Shown here piece by piece: positions 54,033 through 63,470 of a stretch of 64,000 bases of DNA. Position 1 is the stretch's first letter; every line of letters begins with the position of its first letter. A model generated the notes under the pieces. It did not search any database, was not told where the DNA came from, and saw only the letters and a list, made by a program, of their open reading frames with translations. A program made the translations under genes and the position numbers. Where the stretch lies: contig NZ_LT906465.1 in the NCBI RefSeq assembly GCF_900187185.1, positions 2,046,001 to 2,110,000 of the forward strand. The letters run 5' to 3'. The stretch is from Chryseobacterium taklimakanense (lineage in GTDB: Bacteria > Bacteroidota > Bacteroidia > Flavobacteriales > Weeksellaceae).

Positions 54033-56024
54033 ATGGCAACAGATGCACCTGGTCATCATATTGATCTAAAAAAACTTTCTTTTGTAGGGATTCTTGTATC
54101 ATTGGGAATTGTTTTCGGCGATATCGGTACATCACCGCTTTATGTGATGAAAGCAATTGTGAATGCTTTCAAAGAGGGCTCTAATATGCCTTTCGATGAG
54201 TTCATTGAAGGTGCGCTTTCCTGTGTAATATGGACCCTTACTTTGCAAACCACAATCAAGTATGTGGTTATCGCACTTCGGGCCGATAACAAGGGCGAAG
54301 GCGGCATTCTGGCACTTTTTTCTCTTGTAAAAAATTTGAAGAAGCGCTGGCTTTATCTTATCGCCATCATTGGTGCATCAGCTTTGGTGGCGGATGGCGT
54401 TATTACACCGTCTTTAACGGTGATGTCAGCAATTGAAGGCCTTCAGATCTATAACCCGCATACGCCGGTGGTACTGATCACCTGCGTGATTTTGTTGGTG
54501 ATATTCTTTGTGCAGCAGTTCGGTACCAGTGTTGTTGGGAAATTTTTCGGGCCCGTGATGGTGGTTTGGTTCCTGGTTCTTGGGGCTATTGGCGGATACC
54601 ATTTAATGGGTAATTATGAGATTTTAAAAGCTTTCAATCCCTATTACGCCTATAATTTAATCACCCATTCACCCAGTGCAATTATCATTCTTGGGGCAGT
54701 TTTCCTCTGTACTACAGGGGCTGAGGCGCTTTACTCCGACCTTGGGCATTGTGGAATCAAGAATATCAGGGTAAGCTGGGTTTTTGTAAAAATTATGCTG
54801 ATTCTGAATTATTTGGGTCAGGGCGCATGGCTGCTTCAAAATCACGAAAGGGTACAGCAAGAAGGGATTAATCCGTTTTTTGGAATTATGCCTGACTGGA
54901 TGATTTTACCGGGTATAATTTTGGCAACTGCAGCTGCGATTATTGCTTCACAGGCGTTGATCACAGGCTCCTTCACCATTTTTTCAGAAGCGATGTCGCT
55001 TAATTTCTGGCCAAATCAAAAAATAGATTATCCTTCGGGTGTAAAAGGGCAGATGTACATCCCAAGAATCAACTGGGGATTGCTTTTGTTCTGCATTATC
55101 GTTGTTGTTTATTTTAAGGAATCCGGCCGAATGGAAGCTGCATACGGGCTTTCAATAACACTTACAATGCTGATGACCACTTTGCTTCTGGCGTTTTGGT
55201 TGCTCAAGAAGCGGGTAAACAGGATCTACATTCTTGGTTTTCTCCTCGTTTATCTCGCCATTGAGCTGGGCTTTTTCAGTGCAAACATCATCAAGTTCTT
55301 CGAAGGCGGATGGATCACTGTGATTCTCGGTGGATTTATCGGCGTTTGTATGTATGCTTGGTATAACGGAAGGCTGATCAAGACGAAATTCATCAATTTT
55401 GTAAAACTTTCCAAGTATGTACCGGTTATCAAAGACCTGAAGCTGGACGTGACCATACCGAAATACGCGACGAACCTGGCGTTTTTAAGCCGTGCCAAAA
55501 TGGACGACGAAGTGGAGTCCAAGATCATCTACTCTATTTTACGGAAACAGCCCAAAAGAGCGGATCATTATTTTATCCTGAATATCAGAAACCAGGAAGA
55601 TCCTTACACCTTTAAATATACGGTGGATGAAATTATGCCCGGCACGATCTTCAAAGTAAATTTCCTTCTGGGTTTTAAGGTTGACCGCCGGATCAATGAT
55701 TATTTTGATGATGTTTTGAAGGATTTAATGGCAGAGGGTATAATTCCGGCATCCAGTCCGCACCCTTCGCTGAGGGCTTACCACATACCGCCCGATTTGA
55801 AATATGTGATCATCGACAATACCTATATCAACGATAAACTTTTGACCGTAAAAGAAAAAATAACCCTGAATATCTATAATTTTGTGAAATATATTGGGAG
55901 TGACGATTTCAAATCATGGGGAGTTTCACCGCACAACGTGGTGGTGGAATCCGCACCGTTGCTCGATCAGGATATCGTTACGGAGCGAATTCAGCAGGCC
56001 GGCTTCAAAAAATATGAATCATAA
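54033..56024 (+). CDS. kup: Kup-type low-affinity potassium transporter
   Basis: A 663-residue K+/H+ symporter. Twelve or so membrane segments fill residues 14-460. Family blocks GIVFGDIGTSPLYVMKA (about 20-36), ALRADNKGEGGILALFSLV (about 80-98), GDGVITPSLTVMSAIEG-like (ADGVITPSLTVMSAIEG, about 117-133) and TGAEALYSDLGHCG (about 220-233). The cytoplasmic C-terminal domain spans about 470-663. Monocistronic. Confidence 0.95.
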   Translation: MATDAPGHHIDLKKLSFVGILVSLGIVFGDIGTSPLYVMKAIVNAFKEGSNMPFDEFIEGALSCVIWTLTLQTTIKYVVIALRADNKGEGGILALFSLVKNLKKRWLYLIAIIGASALVADGVITPSLTVMSAIEGLQIYNPHTPVVLITCVILLVIFFVQQFGTSVVGKFFGPVMVVWFLVLGAIGGYHLMGNYEILKAFNPYYAYNLITHSPSAIIILGAVFLCTTGAEALYSDLGHCGIKNIRVSWVFVKIMLILNYLGQGAWLLQNHERVQQEGINPFFGIMPDWMILPGIILATAAAIIASQALITGSFTIFSEAMSLNFWPNQKIDYPSGVKGQMYIPRINWGLLLFCIIVVVYFKESGRMEAAYGLSITLTMLMTTLLLAFWLLKKRVNRIYILGFLLVYLAIELGFFSANIIKFFEGGWITVILGGFIGVCMYAWYNGRLIKTKFINFVKLSKYVPVIKDLKLDVTIPKYATNLAFLSRAKMDDEVESKIIYSILRKQPKRADHYFILNIRNQEDPYTFKYTVDEIMPGTIFKVNFLLGFKVDRRINDYFDDVLKDLMAEGIIPASSPHPSLRAYHIPPDLKYVIIDNTYINDKLLTVKEKITLNIYNFVKYIGSDDFKSWGVSPHNVVVESAPLLDQDIVTERIQQAGFKKYES

Positions 56025-56134
56025 ACCTAAGATCCTCTCCAGCAGAGGATTTTTTCTTTTCTTTAAATTTAAAATTTAAAAAGCGATGAACGTGATACGG
56101 CAATTGATGCAGTCTCTTTGTCATTTAATTTTAA

Positions 56135-56142
56135 TAAATTTG
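56135..56142 (+). promoter_or_regulatory. Promoter -7 element of the fur-ostA pair
   Basis: TAAATTTG lies 17 bases before the ATG at 56160, inside the upstream extension of the frame. This supports the start at 56160 over the TTG at 56118. Confidence 0.5.
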
Positions 56143-56159
56143 TGAACAATTTCACTTTG

Positions 56160-56633
56160 ATGAGCGCACAACAGAAAGAAAGCAGCCATACGGTCATAAA
56201 AGAGGTTCTGAAACAGTATCTTCAGGAAAAAGGCTTCCGCAATACACCCGAACGCTATACCATCCTCGAAGAAATCTATAATATGGATCATCATTTCAAT
56301 GTGGATGACCTCTACCTGCTTATGATGCAGAAAAAATATCACGTTTCCAAAGCTACCATATACAACACCATTGAGATTTTCCTGGACGCGGGTCTCATCC
56401 GTAAGCATCAGTTTGGGGAAAAGACCTTAAGCTCATCTTCCTACGAAAAATCATACTTTGATAAACAGCACGACCATTTGGTGATCTACAAAAAAGGTTC
56501 AGACAAGGAAATTGAAGAAATCATCGAGTTCTGCGATCCACGGATTCAGGGCATCAAAGACGCTATCGAGCAGGCTTTTGGCGTAAATATTGATTCTCAT
56601 TCGCTGTACTTTTACGGAACCAAAAAAGATTAA
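56160..56633 (+). CDS. Fur-family metal-responsive regulator
   Basis: A 157-residue winged-helix repressor of the Fur/Zur/PerR family. DNA-binding part with RNTPERYTILEEIY (about 27-40), the metal and wing region DHHFNVDDLYLLM (about 43-55), VSKATIYNTIEIFLDAGLI (about 62-80), and the HDHLVIYKKGSDKEIEEI metal region (about 107-124). The CxxC pairs of E. coli Fur are missing, leaving one Cys in CDPRIQGI. The metal sensed cannot be told. Its stop overlaps the next ATG (TAATG), so it is coupled to the OstA-like gene. Confidence 0.92.
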   Translation: MSAQQKESSHTVIKEVLKQYLQEKGFRNTPERYTILEEIYNMDHHFNVDDLYLLMMQKKYHVSKATIYNTIEIFLDAGLIRKHQFGEKTLSSSSYEKSYFDKQHDHLVIYKKGSDKEIEEIIEFCDPRIQGIKDAIEQAFGVNIDSHSLYFYGTKKD

Positions 56634-58372
56634 TGAAGAACTTTTTCGTACTCTTTCTCTTCGCGGCTGCACAGATGATCCTGGCGCAGATTCCTACGCA
56701 GCCAAAAGACCCTTTGGTAAAAGATCCTTTTTTCAATGCCCAGCAGGCAGCAAATTCACAAACGGGAGAGAAAGTTCAGCACATACATTCGGACAAATTC
56801 GGTGTTGAGCCCGGCCGTTATAACGGAAACCCTTTTTTTGAGGGTAATGTTCAGTTTCAGCATCAGGGTTCAACCTTAACGGCTGATGTGGTCATTCTTT
56901 ACCGTGATCAGAATTTCATAAAAGCCATCGGAAACGTAAAACTTCAGAATGCGGACGGCTCCGTAATTACCGCCAATGAGATGGAATATGACGGAAATAC
57001 CGAGCGCGGAATAGCCCGCGGAAACGTGGTGCTAACGGATCCCAAACAGACCATAAAAACCCAGACACTCTACTACGACCGCCGGACAAACAAGGCGTAT
57101 TTCAATTCCGGAGGAACGATTACCAGCGACAACAACACCATTTATACCAATTCTGCGACCTATAATATTGCCACCAAAAGCATTGACCTTTCTGGAAGTG
57201 TAAAGATTGATAATCCCGAATATTCCGTGGAAGGCAGCCATATTGTGCACAACCAGAACACCAATACTTCTGAATTTTTCGGACCTACAAGAATTACAAA
57301 TAAAGCAAATCCGTTAAACTACGTTTACACTGAAAAAGGTACTTACAACCAGAATACTAAGGAAGTTTGGCTTTATAGAAATTCTAGGATTCACTATAAT
57401 AATAAAATTCTGACCGGGGATAAGATGTATTACAACCAGTTTACCGGTTACGGTAAAGCGGAAGGAAATGTAACACTGAATGATCCGCGCGAAAAGCGCT
57501 ACATCAAAGGGGGATTCGGTGAGATCTGGGAAAAAAAGGATTCCGCGATGATTACTGATAAGCCTTATGCGGTGAAAATCCTGGAAAAGGATTCAATTTA
57601 TTTTTCGGCCCAAAAAATTCTTGCTTACCAGAAGTTGGATTCAGCCATGCAGAAAAAAAGTTATTTAAGGGCTTTCCGCAAGGGAAGAATGTTCAAATCC
57701 AATGCGCAGGCCCGGGCTGATTCAATCAGTTTTAATGAAACCGACGGAATTCTTCACCTCGACGGAAACCCAATCCTTTGGAGCGGTGAAAAACAGGTCA
57801 CCGGCGACCGGATTGAAGCTTACTTCAATACTGTAAACCAAACTATAGATTCCCTGAAAGTTTTGGGTAATGCCTTTGCGATCAGTAAAGCCGACTCACT
57901 GAACGATAAGGACGAATTCAACCAGGTGAAAGGCCGTGTGATGACGGTATATTACGAAAATAATGAGGTGAAACTGGCGCAGGCTTTAGGAAACGCGCAA
58001 GCCATAACTTACGCGGATTCTCAGGACGAAAAAACGAATGAAATTGACCGGATTGGTGTTTTGGTTTCTACCTGCGGTACACTCGAAGCTGAATTTGAAG
58101 AAAGGAAAATCCAGATTATTTCGTGCAATATCGGTGCGAAATCCAAACTCTATCCAATGTCAAAAATTTCAAAAGAGAACCGGTTTTTTACCGATTTCAA
58201 CTGGAATACCAAAGACCGTTTACGCAAATGGCAGGATATCTTCGTAGATTCGCCAAATTATCCGGAAGAAGTTTACAAATCCGATGATACACTCTACGAC
58301 GCCGCACAGAAAGCTTTGGAAGAAGAACGTGCTAAAAATCAGCCGAAAACGCCAAAAAGAGTGAGGAAATAG
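56633..58372 (+). CDS. OstA/LptA-like periplasmic protein
   Basis: A 579-residue exported protein with a signal peptide (MKNFFVLFLFAAAQMILAQ). An N-terminal and middle OstA-like beta-jellyroll of short repeats covers about 45-480: VIKAIGNVKLQNADGSVITANEM, YNQNTKEVWLYRNSRI, GDKMYYNQFTGYGKAEGNV and similar. This is the LptA/LptD-N fold that carries LPS across the periplasm, so it is likely part of LPS export. The C-terminal 60 residues are charged and may be flexible. It is coupled to the fur-type gene. Confidence 0.85.
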   Translation: MKNFFVLFLFAAAQMILAQIPTQPKDPLVKDPFFNAQQAANSQTGEKVQHIHSDKFGVEPGRYNGNPFFEGNVQFQHQGSTLTADVVILYRDQNFIKAIGNVKLQNADGSVITANEMEYDGNTERGIARGNVVLTDPKQTIKTQTLYYDRRTNKAYFNSGGTITSDNNTIYTNSATYNIATKSIDLSGSVKIDNPEYSVEGSHIVHNQNTNTSEFFGPTRITNKANPLNYVYTEKGTYNQNTKEVWLYRNSRIHYNNKILTGDKMYYNQFTGYGKAEGNVTLNDPREKRYIKGGFGEIWEKKDSAMITDKPYAVKILEKDSIYFSAQKILAYQKLDSAMQKKSYLRAFRKGRMFKSNAQARADSISFNETDGILHLDGNPILWSGEKQVTGDRIEAYFNTVNQTIDSLKVLGNAFAISKADSLNDKDEFNQVKGRVMTVYYENNEVKLAQALGNAQAITYADSQDEKTNEIDRIGVLVSTCGTLEAEFEERKIQIISCNIGAKSKLYPMSKISKENRFFTDFNWNTKDRLRKWQDIFVDSPNYPEEVYKSDDTLYDAAQKALEEERAKNQPKTPKRVRK

Positions 58373-58449
58373 ACAGTTTTTTCTTTTTTTCACCAATTTT
58401 CCAAAAGCAAAAGACTTTTACGGTTAAAAAAAATCCCGAACTTTGCGCC

Positions 58450-59625
58450 ATGCAAAAAGAATTTTTTCAATATCAAGCCCAAACTACAAAATTTGCTGCC
58501 GGTTTCGAAATAGAAAAAGCAGAAGGAAGCTATATCTACGGTACTGATGGTAAAAAATATCTCGATTTCGTGGCTGGGGTTTCTGCCAATACATTGGGAC
58601 ATTCACATCCAAAAATTGTTTCTGCAATTAAAGAGCAGGCTGATAAATACCTCCATGTGATGGTTTACGGTGAATACGCTCAGGAAATGCCGGTGAAAAT
58701 TTGCCAGCTTTTAGCAGCAGCAACACCCGAGCCTTTGGAAGTAACCTATCTTGTAAATTCCGGCGCAGAAGCTATAGACGGGAGTTTGAAACTCGCAAAG
58801 CGATATACCGGAAGGGAAGAAATTATCTCTTTCAAAAACTCTTATCACGGCAATACACACGGCGCACTTTCGGTTTCGGGGAATGAATATCACAAACGTG
58901 AGTTCCGTCCGTTGCTGCCTTTGGTGAATTTCATTGAATTTAATTCGGAAAAAGATTTAGAAAAAATTACTGAAAAAACAGCCTGCGTCATTTTAGAAAC
59001 CATTCAGGGTGCAGCTGGGTTTTTAGTTCCCGAAAGTAATTATCTCAAAAAACTGAAATCCAGATGCGAGGAAGTGGGCGCACTTTTAATTCTTGATGAA
59101 ATTCAGCCAGGATTTGGCCGTACGGGAAAGCTGTTCGCTTTCGAACATTTCGGTATTGTTCCCGATATTCTGGTGATGGGCAAAGGTATGGGCGGTGGTG
59201 TTCCTGTTGGCGCTTTTATGAGTTCCAGGAAAATCATGGAGACACTGTCGCATTCACCGAAGCTTGGGCACATCACAACTTTCGGCGGAAACCCTCTTAT
59301 TGCGGCGGCAAGTTATGCGACTCTGAAGGAAGTCCTGGAAAGCGGACTGATGAATGAGGTGGATGAAAAGGAACAGCTCTTCCGTAAACTTCTGGTACAT
59401 CCGAAAATAAAAAACATCAACGGCCGCGGACTGATGCTCGCTGTCAATCTCGGTTCTCCGGAATACACTTTGGATGTCGCAAAACGCTGTATGGAAAAAG
59501 GCCTGATTGTCTTTTGGCAACTTTACAGAAATGAATACCTCAGAATCTCTCCGCCGCTGACAATCAACAAGTCAGAAATTGAAGAAGGCTGCAAAATCAT
59601 CCTTGAAACCCTGGATGAAGATTGA
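58450..59625 (+). CDS. Class III aminotransferase, ornithine/acetylornithine-like
   Basis: A 391-residue PLP transaminase of subgroup II (ArgD/OAT type). Visible: YLVNSGAEAIDGSLKLA (about 100-116), SYHGNTHGALSVSG (about 130-143), LILDEIQPGFGRTG (about 213-226, with the PLP Asp) and the Schiff-base lysine in VMGKGMGGGVPVGAFM (about 240-255). TTFGGNPLIAAAS follows. The amino substrate is not clear; no arg genes are near. The promoter-like CTTTG lies 6 bases before the start, so the leader is very short. Confidence 0.88.
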   Translation: MQKEFFQYQAQTTKFAAGFEIEKAEGSYIYGTDGKKYLDFVAGVSANTLGHSHPKIVSAIKEQADKYLHVMVYGEYAQEMPVKICQLLAAATPEPLEVTYLVNSGAEAIDGSLKLAKRYTGREEIISFKNSYHGNTHGALSVSGNEYHKREFRPLLPLVNFIEFNSEKDLEKITEKTACVILETIQGAAGFLVPESNYLKKLKSRCEEVGALLILDEIQPGFGRTGKLFAFEHFGIVPDILVMGKGMGGGVPVGAFMSSRKIMETLSHSPKLGHITTFGGNPLIAAASYATLKEVLESGLMNEVDEKEQLFRKLLVHPKIKNINGRGLMLAVNLGSPEYTLDVAKRCMEKGLIVFWQLYRNEYLRISPPLTINKSEIEEGCKIILETLDED

Positions 59626-59713
59626 TAAAAAACATATAAAAATCAACTTTTTTCTATTAGTGTAATATAAAATTAATTTATATATTGCGGCACATTAAGA
59701 AAAAGGATTTAGT

Positions 59714-60100
59714 ATGGCAAAACACAAGGTGCATTACGAGTTTCCGATGCATTGCCTGTCAGAAATATTGTACGAATATCTGGCTACGGCAGAGGGACTT
59801 TCGGAGTGGTTTTCGGATGACGTGGTGGAGAAAGGCGACGATTTCTACTTCAGTTGGGGCGGCGGCCCCGCAGAGAAAGCAACTCTGATCAGATATAAGC
59901 CTGAAAGTTTTGTGCGTTTCCGTTGGGAAGAGGATGAAGGAACGAAGAATTTCTTTGAAATGAGCATCGTGATTGATGAGATTACAGAAGACCTTTCTCT
60001 AAATATTACTGATTTCTGCCATCCCGGAGATGAGGAAGAAAACAGGCTCTATTGGGAAAACCTGATTGAAAACCTGCAGATCAAACTCGGAGCCGCTTAA
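59714..60100 (+). CDS. START-like (SRPBCC) domain protein
   Basis: A 128-residue soluble protein of the START-like group common in Bacteroidetes: EFPMHCLSEILYEYLATAEGLSEWFSDDV (about 8-36), FYFSWGGGPAEKATLI (about 41-56), FRWEEDEGTKNFFEMSIVI (about 66-84). It likely has a helix-grip fold that binds a small hydrophobic ligand. Function unknown. It is followed by the class IV aminotransferase-like gene 73 bases on. Confidence 0.88.
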   Translation: MAKHKVHYEFPMHCLSEILYEYLATAEGLSEWFSDDVVEKGDDFYFSWGGGPAEKATLIRYKPESFVRFRWEEDEGTKNFFEMSIVIDEITEDLSLNITDFCHPGDEEENRLYWENLIENLQIKLGAA

Positions 60101-60173
60101 ATTTTCCTTACTTAAAAAATAAACTGATGGACGAGCTTTCGTTCATTATTTTTTTATAATCATCGCAGCAACC

Positions 60174-60986
60174 ATGGCATTTGACAACATTTATACATCA
60201 GAAAATTTTGATTTGAGAAACCGCGCATTCCTTTTTGGTGATGCAGTGAAGGTTTCATTTTTCATCAAGGACTCAAAACTGATTATGGCCGAGGAATGTT
60301 ACTTTTTCCTGATGGCTTCTATGAGGAAAATGAGGATGAATATTCCGCTTTCCTACACGCTGGAATTTTTTCAGAATCTCTTCACTGAAAATGCTGTATC
60401 AAAGAGTGTTTCCAATGGAATCATAAATTTTTTGGTTTACAGAAATGCTGATGAAAAGCCGCTTCAGAAATCCGACATTTCATTTTGGTTTGATGTGGCT
60501 GAACTAAATGACGTACTTCAGATTCAGGGAGACTTTGAAATGGATCTGATTAAAGAAATCAGTGTGAATACCAATCTTTTAAGCAATATCCGTGTTCATA
60601 GCCCTGAGAATGTTTATGCTGAAATTTATGCCAAGGAAAATGATCTTGATGACGGCATTCTTTTAAACCCAAACAAAAGAATCGCCCGTTCCATCTTTGG
60701 AAATCTGCTTTTTCTGGAAGGTGATGCCATAAAAATTCCGAAACAAAGTGAAGGTGCGTACATCTCACCGTTGATGGAAAATTTTATTACGTTCGTGCAC
60801 AAGAGCAACCTTGCCAAAATCGAACAGGCAGAAATGATTGCGTTTGAGAGCCAGAAAGCCGACGAAATAATGATGATTTCTGATGAAAAGGGAATTTTCA
60901 CCGTATCAAAAATCAGAAATAAAACCTTTGGCAGCGAAAGGTTTTCTGAGATGATCCAGAAGTGGAGCGAACTTTTTGCGGAATAA
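60174..60986 (+). CDS. Class IV aminotransferase-like protein, PLP lysine not seen
   Basis: A 270-residue protein with the fold of branched-chain aminotransferase/ADC lyase: NRAFLFGDAVKVSFFI (about 14-29), FFLMASMRKMRMNIP (about 44-58) and NKRIARSIFGNLLFLEGDAIKIP (about 167-189). In the family a lysine precedes the helix before this block and forms the Schiff base. Here that stretch reads NLLSNIRVHSPENVYAEIYAKEND, with no lysine at the expected position. So it may be an inactive or repurposed relative, but alignment by eye is approximate. Confidence 0.75.
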   Translation: MAFDNIYTSENFDLRNRAFLFGDAVKVSFFIKDSKLIMAEECYFFLMASMRKMRMNIPLSYTLEFFQNLFTENAVSKSVSNGIINFLVYRNADEKPLQKSDISFWFDVAELNDVLQIQGDFEMDLIKEISVNTNLLSNIRVHSPENVYAEIYAKENDLDDGILLNPNKRIARSIFGNLLFLEGDAIKIPKQSEGAYISPLMENFITFVHKSNLAKIEQAEMIAFESQKADEIMMISDEKGIFTVSKIRNKTFGSERFSEMIQKWSELFAE

Positions 60987-61051
60987 TTTATTATTTAATT
61001 TTTTACTTCAAAATAAGGGCGGCAGTTAGATAATTTTAACCCGCTTAAGGT

Positions 61052-61600
61052 TCAGTTCATAGAAATATCCTCAGGTGCGTTTGCCCACAGCAGGAACTCG
61101 CCGCCGAGGTTTTGCATGATACTTTTCCAAAGACTTTGGTCGTTGGGTAAAGTATAATCCAGGTTATAAACTTCGACCACTGTCCACAATTTTCTGCTGA
61201 TTTCTCCTTCGAGCTGCTGTGCCGCCCAACCGGAATATCCGGAGAAAACCTTAATGTCTGAAGGGCTCAGCCTCTGTTCAAAAATCTCATTTACAATAGT
61301 CTGCACATCTTCGGTAAGATAGAATTCCTCATTGATTTCGATGAAAAATTCATTCACAGGTTTGCCTTTAACAATAAAGAAAATCTTGTCGTTTTCGACC
61401 GGTCCACCCTCGTAAACATCCACCTTAAAACCAAAAATTTCTTTCAGGCTACTGCTTACATCGCTGTTTTTTTTATTCAGAATTAATCCGAAAGCACCGT
61501 TCTCGTTATGATCTACTATCAGAACCACCGAGCGGGAAAAAATGTCGCCCGACACATCGGGTGTGGAAATTAATATTTTACCTTTGTACGAGTAATTCAT
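61052..61600 (-). CDS. YqgE/AlgH family protein
   Basis: A 182-residue protein of the UPF0301 family: KGKILISTPDVSGDIFSRSVVLIVDHNENGAFGLILNKKN (about 6-45, split), VYEGGPV and FSGYSGWAAQQLEGEI (about 123-138). I use the ATG at 61600 (MNYSYKGKIL), since residues before it to 61636 match nothing. Known relatives are linked to gene regulation, with no firm mechanism. It is divergent from pdxH with 21 bases between starts. Confidence 0.92.
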   Translation of the reverse strand: MNYSYKGKILISTPDVSGDIFSRSVVLIVDHNENGAFGLILNKKNSDVSSSLKEIFGFKVDVYEGGPVENDKIFFIVKGKPVNEFFIEINEEFYLTEDVQTIVNEIFEQRLSPSDIKVFSGYSGWAAQQLEGEISRKLWTVVEVYNLDYTLPNDQSLWKSIMQNLGGEFLLWANAPEDISMN

Positions 61601-61621
61601 ACTCAAATGTAAAAATAAATT

Positions 61622-62266
61622 ATGGAAAACCTTCATGATAAAAGGAAAGTTTACGATAAATCCCAGCTCCTTGAATGCGAAGTGAAAAAAAATCCGATCG
61701 AGCAGTTTCGCGACTGGTTTATGGAAGCTGAAGAAGCGGATGCTATATCGGAGGCCAATGCGATGGCCATCTCAACAATGGAACAGGACGGTTGCCCGAG
61801 AACGAGGATGGTGCTCCTGAAGGCTTATACCTGGGAAGGTTTTATTTTTTACACCAATTATGACAGTAGGAAAGGGATGGCCATCAAAAATAATCCCAAA
61901 GCTTGTCTTCATTTTTTCTGGCCGCCGCTCGAAAGACAAATCATCATAAAAGCAGATTTAGAAAAACTGCCGGCAAACCTCAATGACGGTTATTTTGCAC
62001 AAAGGCCGAAAGGCAGCCAGCTTGGCGCCAAGGTTTCTCCGCAGAGCAAAATTATTCCGAACCGGGAATTTTTGGAGAACAGGTTAGCGGAATTGGAGCA
62101 AGAATATAAAGAAAAGGAAGTTCCAAGGCCTGAAAACTGGGGCGGTTATTTGGCCAAACCTTATGAAATGGAATTCTGGCAGGGAAGGCCCAACCGTCTG
62201 CACGACAGGATTATTTATGAGCTGACCGGAGATTTCGACTGGAAGATCTCACGCTTAGCGCCATAA
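61622..62266 (+). CDS. pdxH: Pyridoxamine 5'-phosphate oxidase
   Basis: FMN enzyme that makes pyridoxal 5'-phosphate from PNP/PMP. The 214-residue protein has the FMN-binding RTRMVLLKAY-type block (about 60-67), FYTNYDSRKGMAIKNNPKACLHFFWPPLERQI (about 77-108, split), and the C-terminal signature FWQGRPNRLHDRI (about 189-201). It supplies cofactor to the several aminotransferases in this window. It ends at a terminator. Confidence 0.96.
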   Translation: MENLHDKRKVYDKSQLLECEVKKNPIEQFRDWFMEAEEADAISEANAMAISTMEQDGCPRTRMVLLKAYTWEGFIFYTNYDSRKGMAIKNNPKACLHFFWPPLERQIIIKADLEKLPANLNDGYFAQRPKGSQLGAKVSPQSKIIPNREFLENRLAELEQEYKEKEVPRPENWGGYLAKPYEMEFWQGRPNRLHDRIIYELTGDFDWKISRLAP

Positions 62267-62271
62267 AAAAG

Positions 62272-62306
62272 AAGCCGTCTCACAAATGGTGAAACGGCTT
62301 TTTTTG
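62272..62306. terminator. Terminator between pdxH and HU
   Basis: Stem of about 11 bp with one mismatch (AAGCCGTCTCAC with GTGAAACGGCTT), A run before and T run after, usable in both directions. Confidence 0.8.
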
Positions 62307-62410
62307 TTTTTTTTTCTCGATTTCCTGATGTGCAGTTTTTCGTCTAAACGGCTCTCAGCTACATCATTTGTTTTTGAGACATTTTCTTAAATTTTCAAAT
62401 CTTATTAAGA

Positions 62411-62701
62411 TTATTTTTTCTTAGCACCAGCTACTGCGTTAGCTAGGTCAGCACCAGCTTTGAATTTTGCAACTTTCTTAGCAGCGATTTTGATCGGCTT
62501 TTTAGTTGCAGGGTTAATTCCCTGTCTTGCAGCTCTTTCAGATACAGAGAATGTTCCAAAGCCTACCAAAGATACTTTACCGTCTTTCTTCGTTAGGGCA
62601 GACTGTACGTTAGACATAAAAGATTCTAGAGCGGCTTTAGCAGCAACTTTAGTAATTCCGGCATCCTGTGCCATTGCGTCGATTAATTCAGACTTGTTCA
62701 T
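62411..62701 (-). CDS. HU-family DNA-binding protein
   Basis: A 96-residue histone-like protein: MNKSELIDAMAQDAGITK, then VSLVGFGTFSVSERAARQGINPATKK with the IHF/HU signature (about 43-68), and a Lys/Ala C-terminus. It bends DNA and shapes the nucleoid. Single-copy or paralogous status is unknown. It is followed by a large AT-rich gap on its upstream side. Confidence 0.96.
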   Translation of the reverse strand: MNKSELIDAMAQDAGITKVAAKAALESFMSNVQSALTKKDGKVSLVGFGTFSVSERAARQGINPATKKPIKIAAKKVAKFKAGADLANAVAGAKKK

Positions 62702-63089
62702 AATTGTTTACTGTTTAAAAAGTTAGTTATTTATGGCAAATTTAATACAATTTTCAAATTGTGCAAATTTTTTTGATATATCCGGCGAAAATTGTACTGA
62801 ATTTTATGCAATAATATAAAATTGATAATCGTTTTTTTTACCAAAAATCAGCGTTACAGCATACTAAAATTATGCCAGTTGCCCGATACTATTGGGTTTT
62901 TAAATATTTGTTTAAAACAATATTGGAATTATGAATTTCGAAATATGATAGTGATTTTGCAGATAATAAATAGTATTGTTGTGTAATTCGTAAATATACT
63001 GTCTTTTTACCTTGTTTAAGTTAATTACAGGAATTTCTGTCAAGGTGTTGATATACTTATTATTTCGTGTTAAATTAAATAATTTATAA
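62702..63089. other. AT-rich gap upstream of HU and panD; no gene seen
   Basis: About 390 very AT-rich bases between two divergent starts. The only open frame (62912-63103, minus) has no family features and is rejected. It probably holds the two promoters. An imperfect palindrome around 62905-62926 (AATATTTGTTTAAAACAATATT) is the only clear symmetry. Confidence 0.5.
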
Positions 63090-63097
63090 TAAATTTG
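63090..63097 (+). promoter_or_regulatory. panD promoter, almost leaderless
   Basis: TAAATTTG ends 4 bases before the panD ATG at 63102, so the transcript should start at or beside the start codon. Confidence 0.5.
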
Positions 63098-63101
63098 CCG
63101 C

Positions 63102-63452
63102 ATGCTAATTGAAGTTTTTAAATCTAAAATTCACAGGGTTAGAGTCACAGAGTCCGACCTTAATTATATCGGGAGCATTACCATTGACGAAGATTTGCTA
63201 GATGCCGCCGGACTGGTGGTTGGTGAGCGTGTATATATTGTGAATGTAAACAACGGTGAGCGTTTTGATACCTATACGATAAAAGGCAAAAGAAAATCCG
63301 GCGAGATCTGCCTTAACGGTCCGGCCGCCAGAAAAGTGCAGAAAGGCGACATTATCATCATCATTTCATACGCCCAAATGACGCCTGAGGAAGCAAAAAC
63401 GTTCCAGCCGAAAATCATTTTCCCTGATGAAAAGACTAATTTACTAACATAA
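63102..63452 (+). CDS. panD: Aspartate 1-decarboxylase (pyruvoyl enzyme)
   Basis: Makes beta-alanine for pantothenate and CoA. The 116-residue proenzyme cuts itself between Gly24 and Ser25 (NYIGSITID) to form the pyruvoyl group. [18 protein letters not shown] (about 41-58) and the C-terminal [19 protein letters not shown] (about 69-87) are standard. It starts a transcript with the flippase-like gene 18 bases on. Confidence 0.96.
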   Translation: MLIEVFKSKIHRVRVTESDLNYIGSITIDEDLLDAAGLVVGERVYIVNVNNGERFDTYTIKGKRKSGEICLNGPAARKVQKGDIIIIISYAQMTPEEAKTFQPKIIFPDEKTNLLT

Positions 63453-63470
63453 AGTTTACAGTTCGTTATA

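Noticed and set aside
62912-63103. A 63-codon minus-strand ORF before panD
   Set aside because: AT-rich, no family features, overlaps the panD start and promoter.
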